Below, piece after piece: positions 1 to 4,930 of a stretch of 5,062 nucleotides of DNA. The position numbers and the translations under genes were made by a program. Within the stretch, counting starts at the first letter, position 1. Every line of letters begins with the position of its first letter. Source of the stretch: Minisyncoccota bacterium (GTDB lineage: Bacteria; Patescibacteriota; Minisyncoccia; Phycocordibacterales; DATDWN01); NCBI GenBank assembly GCA_025450615.1, contig JANWHC010000016.1, forward strand, positions 1 through 5,062, read 5' to 3'. The notes beneath the pieces were generated by a model. The model was not told where the DNA came from and made no database searches. It saw only the letters and a list, made by a program, of their open reading frames with translations.

Positions 1-518
1 AAAAATATCTTGAAGAAAAAACACCTGATATAAAAGTGTTTTATTTACAAACCGGTCAGAAGTTTCGAGATTTTATTTCAGAGCCAGGTTACACCGGTGC
101 TCTATCCAAAGAAATATATGATGCTGGTGGACTACAACCCTCTTTTCTAGCTGTTTGGATCTGGGCAGATATGCTTATAAAGAATTTTAAAGATGATGAG
201 CATTTAATTATTGACGGAACTCCACGAAAATTAGGAGAAGCTATTTTGTTTCATGACGCGATAAAATTTTATAAAAGAAAAATGAACGTTGTTTGCATAA
301 ATGTAAGTAGAGAGTGGTCAAAAGAAAAATTGATGGCACGAAAAAGACAAGATGATCTAGAGGGAATGATTGATAAGCGTTTAGATTGGTATGAAGAAGA
401 TGTTGTGCCAGCTATTGAGCATTTACGAAACAGTTCTGATGTTAATTTTTTTGATATAAATGGCGAGAGACCAATTTCTGAAATTCACGAGGATATTGTA
501 GAAAGGCTATTTAAATAG
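1..518 (+). CDS. adk: Adenylate kinase (5'-partial)
   Basis: Adenylate kinase interconverts ATP + AMP and two ADP in the cytoplasm. The frame is open to the left edge (first complete codon at position 3), so this is a C-terminal fragment of 171 residues. The P-loop (GxxGSGKGT) must lie upstream, and the GTG at 36 is internal, not a start. Visible family signatures are the AMP-binding segment containing TGQKFRDF, the motif IIDGTPRKLGEA (family form DGFPR, with Thr here for Phe), and RKRQDD followed by KRLDWYEEDVVPAI, which supplies the arginines that contact phosphates. The LID is extremely short: only about a dozen residues separate the core strand (VVCINVS) from RKRQDD, and there are no zinc cysteines. 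This resembles short-LID adenylate or UMP/CMP kinases, so another NMP specificity is possible. Adjacency to map matches the common adk-map pairing beside ribosomal protein operons. Stop is TAG. Confidence 0.85.
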   Translation, partial: KYLEEKTPDIKVFYLQTGQKFRDFISEPGYTGALSKEIYDAGGLQPSFLAVWIWADMLIKNFKDDEHLIIDGTPRKLGEAILFHDAIKFYKRKMNVVCINVSREWSKEKLMARKRQDDLEGMIDKRLDWYEEDVVPAIEHLRNSSDVNFFDINGERPISEIHEDIVERLFK

Positions 519-551
519 TAGTATCCAGGGAATACAAGGGTATAAAAGAGC

Positions 552-1319
552 GTGATTAAACCAAAGAAACCAGAGGAAATAGAGGTATTGATCGAGGGCG
601 GAAAACGTCACGCTTTTATTCTGTCTGAACTCGGTAAAATGGTTACATCAGGACTTTCGACCGAAACTCTCGAAACTCGAGCTCGTGAGTTACTTGAAGA
701 AAATGGAGATGAGGGAGCTTTTTTAAACTACACTCCAAAAGGGTCAAAACGTCCTTACCCAGCAGTTTTAAATGTTTCAATAAATAACGAAATCGTTCAC
801 GGTATCCCAAATGAAAATCCAAAAATTTTAAACGAAGGAGACATCGTTTCGATTGACCTTGGAGTTTTGCACGGTGGACTCATTACCGACAGTGCTATTA
901 CAGTTCCAGTTGGAAAAATTTCCGAGAGAGACGCAAAAATGTTGAAACACTGTGAAGAAGCTTTGTACAAAGGTATTAAACAAGCTAAGCCTGGAAACAG
1001 AGTAGGTGACATAAGTTTCGCAATCGAGGCTTTTGTTAGGCCATTAGGCTACGGTATACCTGAAGGCTTGGCCGGTCATGGGGTAGGTTACAAGGTTCAT
1101 GAGGAGCCATTTGTGCCAAATGAGGGTGTGAAGGGTAAAGGTGAAGTTTTAGTCCCAGGCATGGTTTTGGCTATTGAACCCATGATAACTCAGGGTGGAA
1201 GTAAGATAGTATTAGACAAAGATGGTTACACTTATAAAACAGGTGACGGTTCAAAAGCTGCTCACTTCGAGCACACTATTGTTATAACAGACGGCGACCC
1301 TTTGATTCTAACAAAATAA
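552..1319 (+). CDS. map: Type I methionine aminopeptidase
   Basis: This cytosolic metalloprotease removes the initiator methionine from nascent proteins. The 255-residue length is normal for the short bacterial type I enzyme. All five metal ligands are visible: D102 (in SIDLG), D113 (in ITDSA), H176 (in AGHGVG), E209 (in AIEPM) and E240 (in HFEHT). The substrate-contacting histidines are H83 (in IVHGIP) and H183 (in VHEEP). There is no N-terminal zinc-finger or SH3-binding extension. The chosen start is GTG at 552, giving the usual IKPKKPEEI opening. The nearest purine-rich stretches are AAGGG (536-540, about 11 nt away) and a very close AAAAGAG, so the ribosome site is weak. It follows adk by 33 nt and precedes ndk by 35 nt without a terminator, suggesting one transcript. 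The family call is firm because the active site is intact. Confidence 0.96.
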   Translation: MIKPKKPEEIEVLIEGGKRHAFILSELGKMVTSGLSTETLETRARELLEENGDEGAFLNYTPKGSKRPYPAVLNVSINNEIVHGIPNENPKILNEGDIVSIDLGVLHGGLITDSAITVPVGKISERDAKMLKHCEEALYKGIKQAKPGNRVGDISFAIEAFVRPLGYGIPEGLAGHGVGYKVHEEPFVPNEGVKGKGEVLVPGMVLAIEPMITQGGSKIVLDKDGYTYKTGDGSKAAHFEHTIVITDGDPLILTK

Positions 1320-1354
1320 TTTTCTAGTAAATTATAAAAGTTTGTGGTAGTGTA

Positions 1355-1975
1355 GTGAGTATTAAAATTATGCATCATCCAAAAAAAGAAAGAACATTGG
1401 TTATTGTTAAGCCTGATGGAGTCCAAAGAACTCTTATTGGGGAGATATTAAAACGTTTTGAGAGAACAGGTTTTAAGTTGGTCGGAATAAAAATGACTGT
1501 TCCAACTGAGGCGCATATAGAAAAACACTACACGCTAAACCCTGAATGGAGCAGAATTACTGGAGAGAAAACTATCGCTAGTTATGTAAAGAAGGGTGAA
1601 AAGCCGTGGTCAGAAGATCCTTTGGAAGTTACCAAAGTTGTTTTAAATAATCTTAAAAAATATATGACTTCCGGACCAATTGTGGTTATGGTTTGGGAAG
1701 GAGCTCATGCAGTTGATGTTGTTAGAAAAATAACTGGTGGTACTGAACCTAGAACTTCTGATGTAGGAACAATTCGAGGAGATTTTGTTTTGGATTCATA
1801 CACAATGGCAGATACAGACAAAAGAGCAGTAAGAAATTTAATTCATTCTTCTGGAAATATAAAAGAAGCCGAAATGGAGATTGAGCACTGGTTTAATAAA
1901 AAAGAACTCGTTGATTACAGACTTATACAGGATTCTATCCTTTACGACGTCAACATGGACGGTATTCTCGAATAG
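1355..1975 (+). CDS. ndk: Nucleoside diphosphate kinase, long form
   Basis: Nucleoside diphosphate kinase passes the ATP gamma-phosphate to other NDPs through a phosphohistidine, balancing NTP pools. Residues 13-24 (RTLVIVKPDGVQ) hold the conserved Lys, KHY (57-59) the stacking Tyr, GTIRGDF (138-144) the phosphate-binding Arg, and RNLIHSS (160-166) the catalytic His164; most homologues read HGSD there. At 206 residues it is about 60 longer than the usual 140. An insert of roughly 40 residues follows KHY (about 60-100, including PEWSRITGEKT). About 9 extra residues lie between GDF and the catalytic His. The C-terminal tail continues past the usual end (about 188-206). The start is uncertain: GTG at 1355 has GGTAG 5 nt upstream, while an in-frame ATG at 1370 would give MHHPKKERT and is equally plausible. 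It is probably the last gene of the adk-map-ndk run. Confidence 0.93.
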   Translation: MSIKIMHHPKKERTLVIVKPDGVQRTLIGEILKRFERTGFKLVGIKMTVPTEAHIEKHYTLNPEWSRITGEKTIASYVKKGEKPWSEDPLEVTKVVLNNLKKYMTSGPIVVMVWEGAHAVDVVRKITGGTEPRTSDVGTIRGDFVLDSYTMADTDKRAVRNLIHSSGNIKEAEMEIEHWFNKKELVDYRLIQDSILYDVNMDGILE

Positions 1976-1978
1976 AAA

Positions 1979-2003
1979 TTTTCTACAACCCATTTTGTAA
2001 AAA
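1979..2003 (+). other. AT-rich hairpin after ndk
   Basis: TTTT (1979-1982) and TACAA (1984-1988) pair with TTGTA (1995-1999) and AAAA (2000-2003), with C1983 bulged and a CCCATT loop. It begins 4 nt after the ndk stop and could slow polymerase or protect the mRNA 3' end. It lacks a GC stem and a following T-run, so it is not a convincing intrinsic terminator. No other terminator is visible between ndk and the next promoter. Confidence 0.3.
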
Positions 2004-2010
2004 CTGCAAG

Positions 2011-2040
2011 TTCACACAAAAATTATAGTAGGAGTATAAT
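2011..2040 (+). promoter_or_regulatory. Sigma70-type promoter of the ncRNA
   Basis: TTCACA (2011-2016, five of six matches to TTGACA) and a perfect TATAAT (2035-2040) are separated by 18 bases. The predicted start is near A2047. This is exactly where the 5' strand of the terminal RNA helix begins, which independently supports both the promoter and the ncRNA boundary. It is the best sigma70-type promoter in the window. Confidence 0.8.
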
Positions 2041-2046
2041 TTGTGT
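2014..2046. repeat. Inverted repeat over the promoter
   Basis: The right arm at 2035-2046 (TATAATTTGTGT) has its reverse complement at 2014-2027, interrupted by two extra A residues, around a 7-base centre (2028-2034). The -10 box lies inside the right arm and the left arm overlaps the -35 region. As a result the opposite strand also reads TATAAT (at 2022-2027). It could be an operator for a dimeric regulator, a symmetry that permits divergent transcription, or chance in AT-rich DNA. Confidence 0.5.
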
Positions 2047-2191
2047 AGGGTTACGTTAGATATTTTCTACCTAACATTTTTTCAGGGAGCCTCACATCGT
2101 TGTAACACGATGAGCGCCTCGGCGTTCTGACGATTACAATTGCGGGCACCCACCTACTTGTTGTAGTAGGGGAATATCTTCCTGTGACCCT
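2047..2191 (+). ncRNA. Structured small RNA, 6S-like (ssrS candidate)
   Basis: A non-coding stretch of about 145 nt lies between its own promoter and its own terminator. The ends pair perfectly over 8 bp (2047-2054 with 2184-2191, one G-U). Inside are a second helix (2059-2067 with 2170-2178), an apical hairpin (2095-2100 with 2107-2112, loop 2101-2106), short UCAG/CUGA pairing (2082-2085 with 2127-2130), and a hairpin in the 3' strand (2153-2158 with 2165-2170). Closed ends, a large unpaired central region and a small hairpin on the 3' side of that region are the architecture of 6S RNA, which mimics an open promoter to bind sigma70 RNA polymerase. The 3' half (GGCACCCACCU, hairpin, AAUAUCUUCC) resembles what I recall of some 6S sequences. 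The structured RNA itself is well supported. The 6S identity is inference, because the length is short for the family (about 180-200 nt) and I cannot run a covariance search. Confidence 0.6.
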
Positions 2192-2194
2192 ATT

Positions 2195-2221
2195 AAAAAC
2201 CCCACTCTTGTGGGATTTTTA
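2195..2221 (+). terminator. Intrinsic terminator of the ncRNA
   Basis: CCCAC (2201-2205) and GTGGG (2210-2214) close a TCTT loop. They are preceded by AAAAA (2195-2199) and followed, after one A, by TTTTT (2216-2220), which can extend the stem. It begins 3 nt after the terminal helix of the ncRNA, so it should set the primary 3' end near 2220 and insulate the downstream operon. Confidence 0.85.
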
Positions 2222-2238
2222 ATACATGATTTTAAGGT

Positions 2239-2244
2239 TATAAT
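2239..2244 (+). promoter_or_regulatory. -10 box, probable leaderless promoter
   Basis: A perfect TATAAT ends 6 bases before the ATG at 2251. With normal spacing, transcription would begin at or next to that A, giving a leaderless mRNA. The -35 position (about 2216-2221, TTTTTA) matches TTGACA poorly and overlaps the T-run of the preceding terminator. There is no Shine-Dalgarno sequence before the ATG, which fits leaderless translation. Confidence 0.55.
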
Positions 2245-2250
2245 AGCTAA

Positions 2251-2643
2251 ATGATTCAAACCCGACTATTTAAAAATACTTTTCTTCTTCTCCTTTTTGT
2301 AGGAATAATAAACTGGGTAGCTGTTTATTTATATTTGTATTGGACCATTTGGTGGTTTGATATGTTCGTACACTTTTCTGCAGGCGCATGTGTAGCAATG
2401 GCAAGTATTTTGTTTTATTTTTTCTACACAAAGAAAAGCTTACCTTCTATTCGGACTACACTTAAGGTTGCTATATTCGGTGCTATAGCGGTAGGTGTTC
2501 TGTGGGAAATTTATGAACTTATCTTTGGAATCACATCCCTTTCTGATGGTGTGGATTTTTATTTAGATACTGGATCTGATCTGCTCACAGATCTTTCTGG
2601 GGGAATTATAGGTTCACTTTATGCTCATAGACTTTTGAAATAA
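2251..2643 (+). CDS. Small multi-pass membrane protein, YjdF/DUF2238-like
   Basis: A 130-residue integral membrane protein of unknown function. Hydrophobic segments lie at about 9-31, 40-59 and 70-92, with a shorter fourth at about 110-127. Polar residues sit within or beside them in a pattern typical of a conserved family: FDMFVHF (D37, H41), GVLWEIYE (W85, E86, E89), then D106, D110 and D114 before a GGIIGS turn. The WE..E and spaced-Asp pattern recalls the YjdF/DUF2238 membrane family and, more loosely, VanZ-like proteins, but I cannot confirm membership and assign no activity. Buried His and acidic residues would suit metal or phosphate binding (inference). The start is ATG at 2251, directly after a -10 box and without a Shine-Dalgarno sequence. 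The next gene starts 12 nt after its stop, so the two are probably co-transcribed. Confidence 0.8.
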   Translation: MIQTRLFKNTFLLLLFVGIINWVAVYLYLYWTIWWFDMFVHFSAGACVAMASILFYFFYTKKSLPSIRTTLKVAIFGAIAVGVLWEIYELIFGITSLSDGVDFYLDTGSDLLTDLSGGIIGSLYAHRLLK

Positions 2644-2655
2644 AAAAGAAACAAA

Positions 2656-4029
2656 ATGCAAAAGAAGTTTCAAATAACATTCTGGGGAGGAGTAGGCGCT
2701 GTTACGGGCGCGAATTTTCTTGTGGAAACAGAAAAAACTCGTTTTTTAGTTGATTGTGGCTTGCTCCAAGGAGTGCAAGACGCCTATTTGGAAAACCAAA
2801 GACCTTTTCCATATGATGTTAAGTCGATTGATCACCTTTTTGTCACCCATGCTCACATGGATCATATTGGCAGAATTTGTAAGTTAGTTAAAGATGGTTT
2901 TAAGGGTACGATTTTTTCTACTCCAGAAACAAAAGAATTAGCAAATGTGATGCTTGAGGATGCTATTAGAGTTATGGACACAAAGTCCAAAGAAGTGATG
3001 CTTGGGCCTAAAGAAAAGCCACTTTACGGCATGGAAGATTTATCACGTGCCTTGTCATGTTGGAAGGTTATTCCTTATCACAATAAGCATAGAATAAATG
3101 ACGAGATTGAAGTTCTACTCAAAGACGCTGGCCACATTCTAGGCTCTTCAATGTATGAATTTACATACGATGGTAAAAAATTAGTTTTTACCGGAGATTC
3201 TGGCAATTCACCAACACCACTCCTCCGAGATACAGAATTAATAACAGATGCAGATTATTTAGTTGTCGATAGTGTTTATGGTGACAGAAATCACGAGGAT
3301 AAAAATGAACGTGATGAGAAATTTAAACAAATCGTGCTAGAGACAATACAAGCTGGGGGAGCACTAATTATCCCAGCATTTTCTATTGAGCGTACACAGG
3401 TTATTCTTTATGAATTAAATAATTTAGTTGAGGACAAAAAAATCCCAAGTGTTTCTGTTTTTCTAGATTCTCCATTAGGTAAAAAAGTTACAGATATTTA
3501 TGCGAGAACTTCCCGAGATTTTAATTCTGGTGTGCAGGCTGAGATAAAAGGGGGAGATAATATATTTTCTTTTCCAAAACTTTCTATTACTCATGGGTTT
3601 AGAGAATCTCAAAATATACTAAATACTCCAAATCCAAAAATTATTATTGCTGGTTCAGGAATGTCGACCGGTGGGAGAGTTGTTTGGCATGAGCAACATT
3701 TTTTACCAGATCCAAAAACTACGTTGCTTCTTATGGGGTACCAAGCAGTGGGAACTTTGGGCAGGCAAATACAAGAAAGACCAAAAGAAGTTATGATAAA
3801 TGGAAGTCCAGTTCCAGTTCGAGCTCGGATAGAGATGATCAGCGGCTATTCTGCGCACAAGGATTCAGATGCATTAGTGGAACTAGTCGAAAATACTTCC
3901 AAAACAGTTAAAAAAGTTTTTGTAGTTATGGGTGAACCAAAGGCCTCGACTTTTCTGGTTCAGCGTCTACGAGACGAGCTTTCAGTCGATGCAGTTTACC
4001 CAGAAGCTAACAAGCCTTATAATTTATAA
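2656..4029 (+). CDS. Beta-CASP metallo-beta-lactamase RNA hydrolase
   Basis: A predicted cytoplasmic zinc-dependent ribonuclease of the CPSF73-like/RNase J superfamily. Metallo-beta-lactamase motifs are complete: D33 (LVDCG), HAHMDH (65-70), H160 (GHILGS) and D181 (FTGDSG). The beta-CASP insertion follows from about residue 200: motif A is D205 in VVDSVYGDR (homologues often have EST at this place), then GGALIIPAFSIERTQ (234-248), GSGMSTGGR (333-341) before H345, and motif C with H401 in SGYSAHKD (396-403). A C-terminal RMMBL region completes the 457 residues, a usual size for bacterial and archaeal stand-alone members such as the Thermus TTHA0252 type. There is no KH domain or RNase J C-terminal domain. 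It probably processes or degrades RNA; the target is unknown. The start is ATG at 2656, with only a weak AAAGAA upstream. It sits between two membrane-protein genes in one apparent operon. Confidence 0.93.
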   Translation: MQKKFQITFWGGVGAVTGANFLVETEKTRFLVDCGLLQGVQDAYLENQRPFPYDVKSIDHLFVTHAHMDHIGRICKLVKDGFKGTIFSTPETKELANVMLEDAIRVMDTKSKEVMLGPKEKPLYGMEDLSRALSCWKVIPYHNKHRINDEIEVLLKDAGHILGSSMYEFTYDGKKLVFTGDSGNSPTPLLRDTELITDADYLVVDSVYGDRNHEDKNERDEKFKQIVLETIQAGGALIIPAFSIERTQVILYELNNLVEDKKIPSVSVFLDSPLGKKVTDIYARTSRDFNSGVQAEIKGGDNIFSFPKLSITHGFRESQNILNTPNPKIIIAGSGMSTGGRVVWHEQHFLPDPKTTLLLMGYQAVGTLGRQIQERPKEVMINGSPVPVRARIEMISGYSAHKDSDALVELVENTSKTVKKVFVVMGEPKASTFLVQRLRDELSVDAVYPEANKPYNL

Positions 4030-4030
4030 T

Positions 4031-4183
4031 ATGCCACCAAAAGATAAACATTTTCTACATGTAATTCTTCTTATCTTCGCTATTCTTATTTTAGCTGGAG
4101 TTTTTGTTTTCTACTTTGGACACAAGTCTTTAGGTTCTTGTGATTACGCGACAGAAAAATGTGCCTCACCCGTAGCGTTATAA
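4031..4183 (+). CDS. Small single-span membrane protein, hypothetical
   Basis: A 50-residue ORF begins at ATG 4031, one base after the stop of the RNA hydrolase gene (TAATATG), and ends directly before a terminator. The layout is MPPKDKHFLH, one hydrophobic helix (about 9-29, ending FVFYF), then a short polar tail with C37 and C44. The basic N-terminus before the helix suggests the tail faces outside, where the two cysteines could pair. No lipobox is present, and I do not recognise a family. Longer in-frame readings starting upstream overlap the hydrolase gene and look like out-of-frame noise, so I prefer 4031. The position in the operon, the tight junction suited to translational coupling and the strong single-helix pattern support a real gene. 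It could still be a chance ORF. Confidence 0.6.
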   Translation: MPPKDKHFLHVILLIFAILILAGVFVFYFGHKSLGSCDYATEKCASPVAL

Positions 4184-4226
4184 GTAATTAAAAAAAAACC
4201 GGCAGTCGCCGGTTTTTTTTAATTAC
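4184..4226. terminator. Bidirectional intrinsic terminator
   Basis: A near-perfect palindrome: CCGGC (4199-4203) and GCCGG (4208-4212) around an AGTC loop, flanked by nine A (4190-4198) and eight T (4213-4220), with outer arms GTAATT and AATTAC. Both strands therefore give a GC stem followed by a U-run. It lies 1 base after the small membrane-protein gene (+) and 5 bases beyond the rplT stop (-), so it ends both convergent transcripts. Confidence 0.93.
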
Positions 4227-4231
4227 TTTGC

Positions 4232-4579
4232 CTATTTGTTTACTTGGGCTACGATTTTCTTGAATGTCTCAGGATTGTGTTCAACCATTGTTGCAAGTAT
4301 TTTTCGGTCGATAGCGATTCCAGCTTTCTTTAGACCTCCCATAAGTTTACTGTAGCTTGTTCCGAGTTCTTTTGCTCCGTAAGAGATTTTAACGTTCCAT
4401 AGTCTTCGAGCATCTCCTTTCTTGTCTCGTCTGTGTGCAAAAGCGTGTTTACCAGCATGCATCAATGCATCTTTTGCTTGTCTCTCTTTAGTTCCTCGTC
4501 CATGTCGAAAACCTTTAGCTCGTAAGAGAATGCTTCGTCTTCGTTTTAATGCATTTACTGCTTTTTTTACTCGTGTCAT
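4232..4579 (-). CDS. rplT: Large ribosomal subunit protein L20 (bL20)
   Basis: bL20 binds 23S rRNA early in 50S assembly and, in several bacteria, represses its own operon. The 115-residue protein has the expected two parts: a long, very basic N-terminal arm (MTRVKKAVNALKRRR, then AKGFRHGRGTKERQA, about 1-57) and a globular C-terminal domain (about 58-115) with RRLWNVKIS, GTSYSKLMGGLKKAGI and IDRKILA. In E. coli and Aquifex the C-terminal domain is the part that recognises the regulatory RNA. The start is ATG (4577-4579 on the complement), 9 nt after the rpmI stop, with no Shine-Dalgarno, so translation may be coupled to rpmI. The stop is TAG. The order infC-rpmI-rplT confirms the call. The sequence is somewhat divergent in the arm but of normal length. 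Confidence 0.97.
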   Translation of the reverse strand: MTRVKKAVNALKRRRSILLRAKGFRHGRGTKERQAKDALMHAGKHAFAHRRDKKGDARRLWNVKISYGAKELGTSYSKLMGGLKKAGIAIDRKILATMVEHNPETFKKIVAQVNK

Positions 4580-4588
4580 GTTGGTTAA

Positions 4589-4777
4589 TTATTTCTTTAT
4601 ATAGAAAGCTATATCTTTGTTACTCATAGGGAAGTTAACACTTCTCTTTTTCTTAAGTTGTGATCTTCGAGACTCTTTTGCATTGAAATGGTTTTGGCCA
4701 GTTGCGCGCGCAGAAATCTTGCCATTTTTACTGACTTTTAGTCTCTTTGTGAAGCTCTTGTTTGTTTTTGTTGACAT
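4589..4777 (-). CDS. rpmI: Large ribosomal subunit protein L35 (bL35)
   Basis: bL35 is a small 23S rRNA-binding protein of the 50S subunit. The 62 residues match the usual 60-66. TNKSFTKRLKVSKNGKISA (5-23) matches the family opening (KTNKSAAKRFKVT.GK), then GQNHFNAKESRRSQLKKKR gives the basic histidine/serine segment (family form H....KS...KR). It is strongly basic throughout. The start is ATG (4775-4777 on the complement). No Shine-Dalgarno precedes it: the 10 nt before the start are AGCCAAACAT, and immediately upstream lies one arm of a long predicted RNA helix. Initiation is therefore likely to depend on RNA structure. It lies between infC and rplT in the conserved order. Confidence 0.95.
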   Translation of the reverse strand: MSTKTNKSFTKRLKVSKNGKISARATGQNHFNAKESRRSQLKKKRSVNFPMSNKDIAFYIKK

Positions 4778-4787
4778 ATGTTTGGCT

Positions 4788-4906
4788 GGGATTCCCAGAT
4801 TTGACCACTCTCTTCGTTAAAATTCTCACATAATCCTCACCGTACTTTTGTACGCCTCGGATTCTGTTCAAATTTTGCCTCGACATTGGCCAAATCTAGA
4901 AATCCC
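4788..4906 (-). promoter_or_regulatory. Candidate L20-type leader: long irregular hairpin before rpmI
   Basis: In the - strand transcript, 4887-4906 pairs with 4788-4807 over 20 consecutive positions: 17 Watson-Crick and three G-U pairs. Inside are a 10x11 purine-rich internal loop, a 6-bp helix (4871-4876 with 4819-4824), a symmetric 7x7 loop, a 5-bp helix (4859-4863 with 4832-4836), a 4x4 loop (GAGG against GUGA), and a 5-bp helix (4850-4854 with 4841-4845) capped by AAAA. The three departures from perfect symmetry are wobbles only in the - strand RNA; on the + strand they would be A-C mismatches. The base ends 10 nt before the rpmI AUG. In E. coli, L20 represses rpmI through long-range structure in this area; equivalence here is inferred from position. 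Confidence 0.65.
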
Positions 4907-4930
4907 GATCTTGCTATTTAAGTTTAATGA

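Noticed and set aside
797..1012. Antisense ORF (71 codons, - strand) inside map
   Set aside because: It lies wholly within a gene with a complete active site, has low-complexity composition and no upstream signal; it is a shadow.
2047..2191. Reading the structured RNA as a tRNA, SRP RNA, tmRNA, RNase P RNA or a cis riboswitch of the next gene
   Set aside because: There is no cloverleaf, no SRP GGAA-tetraloop/AGCAG signature, it is too short for tmRNA or RNase P, and it is cut off from the next gene by a terminator and a separate -10 box.
1976..2250. CRISPR array, insertion sequence or attachment site in the largest intergenic gap
   Set aside because: No direct repeats, transposase fragment or tRNA end is visible. 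The gap is explained by the promoter, RNA and terminator.
3932..4183. Longer 83-codon version of the small membrane protein
   Set aside because: The extra N-terminal part overlaps the hydrolase 3' end out of frame and does not look protein-like. The ATG at 4031 gives a clean membrane protein directly after the previous stop.
4422..4820. + strand ORFs over rplT and rpmI (4422-4604 and 4617-4820)
   Set aside because: They are reverse-strand shadows of the L20 and L35 genes, which match their families well.
4832..4863. Kink-turn in the apical part of the rpmI leader hairpin
   Set aside because: The 4x4 loop (GAGG/GUGA) has a GA on one strand, but the other lacks the three-nucleotide bulge followed by GA, so the consensus is not met.
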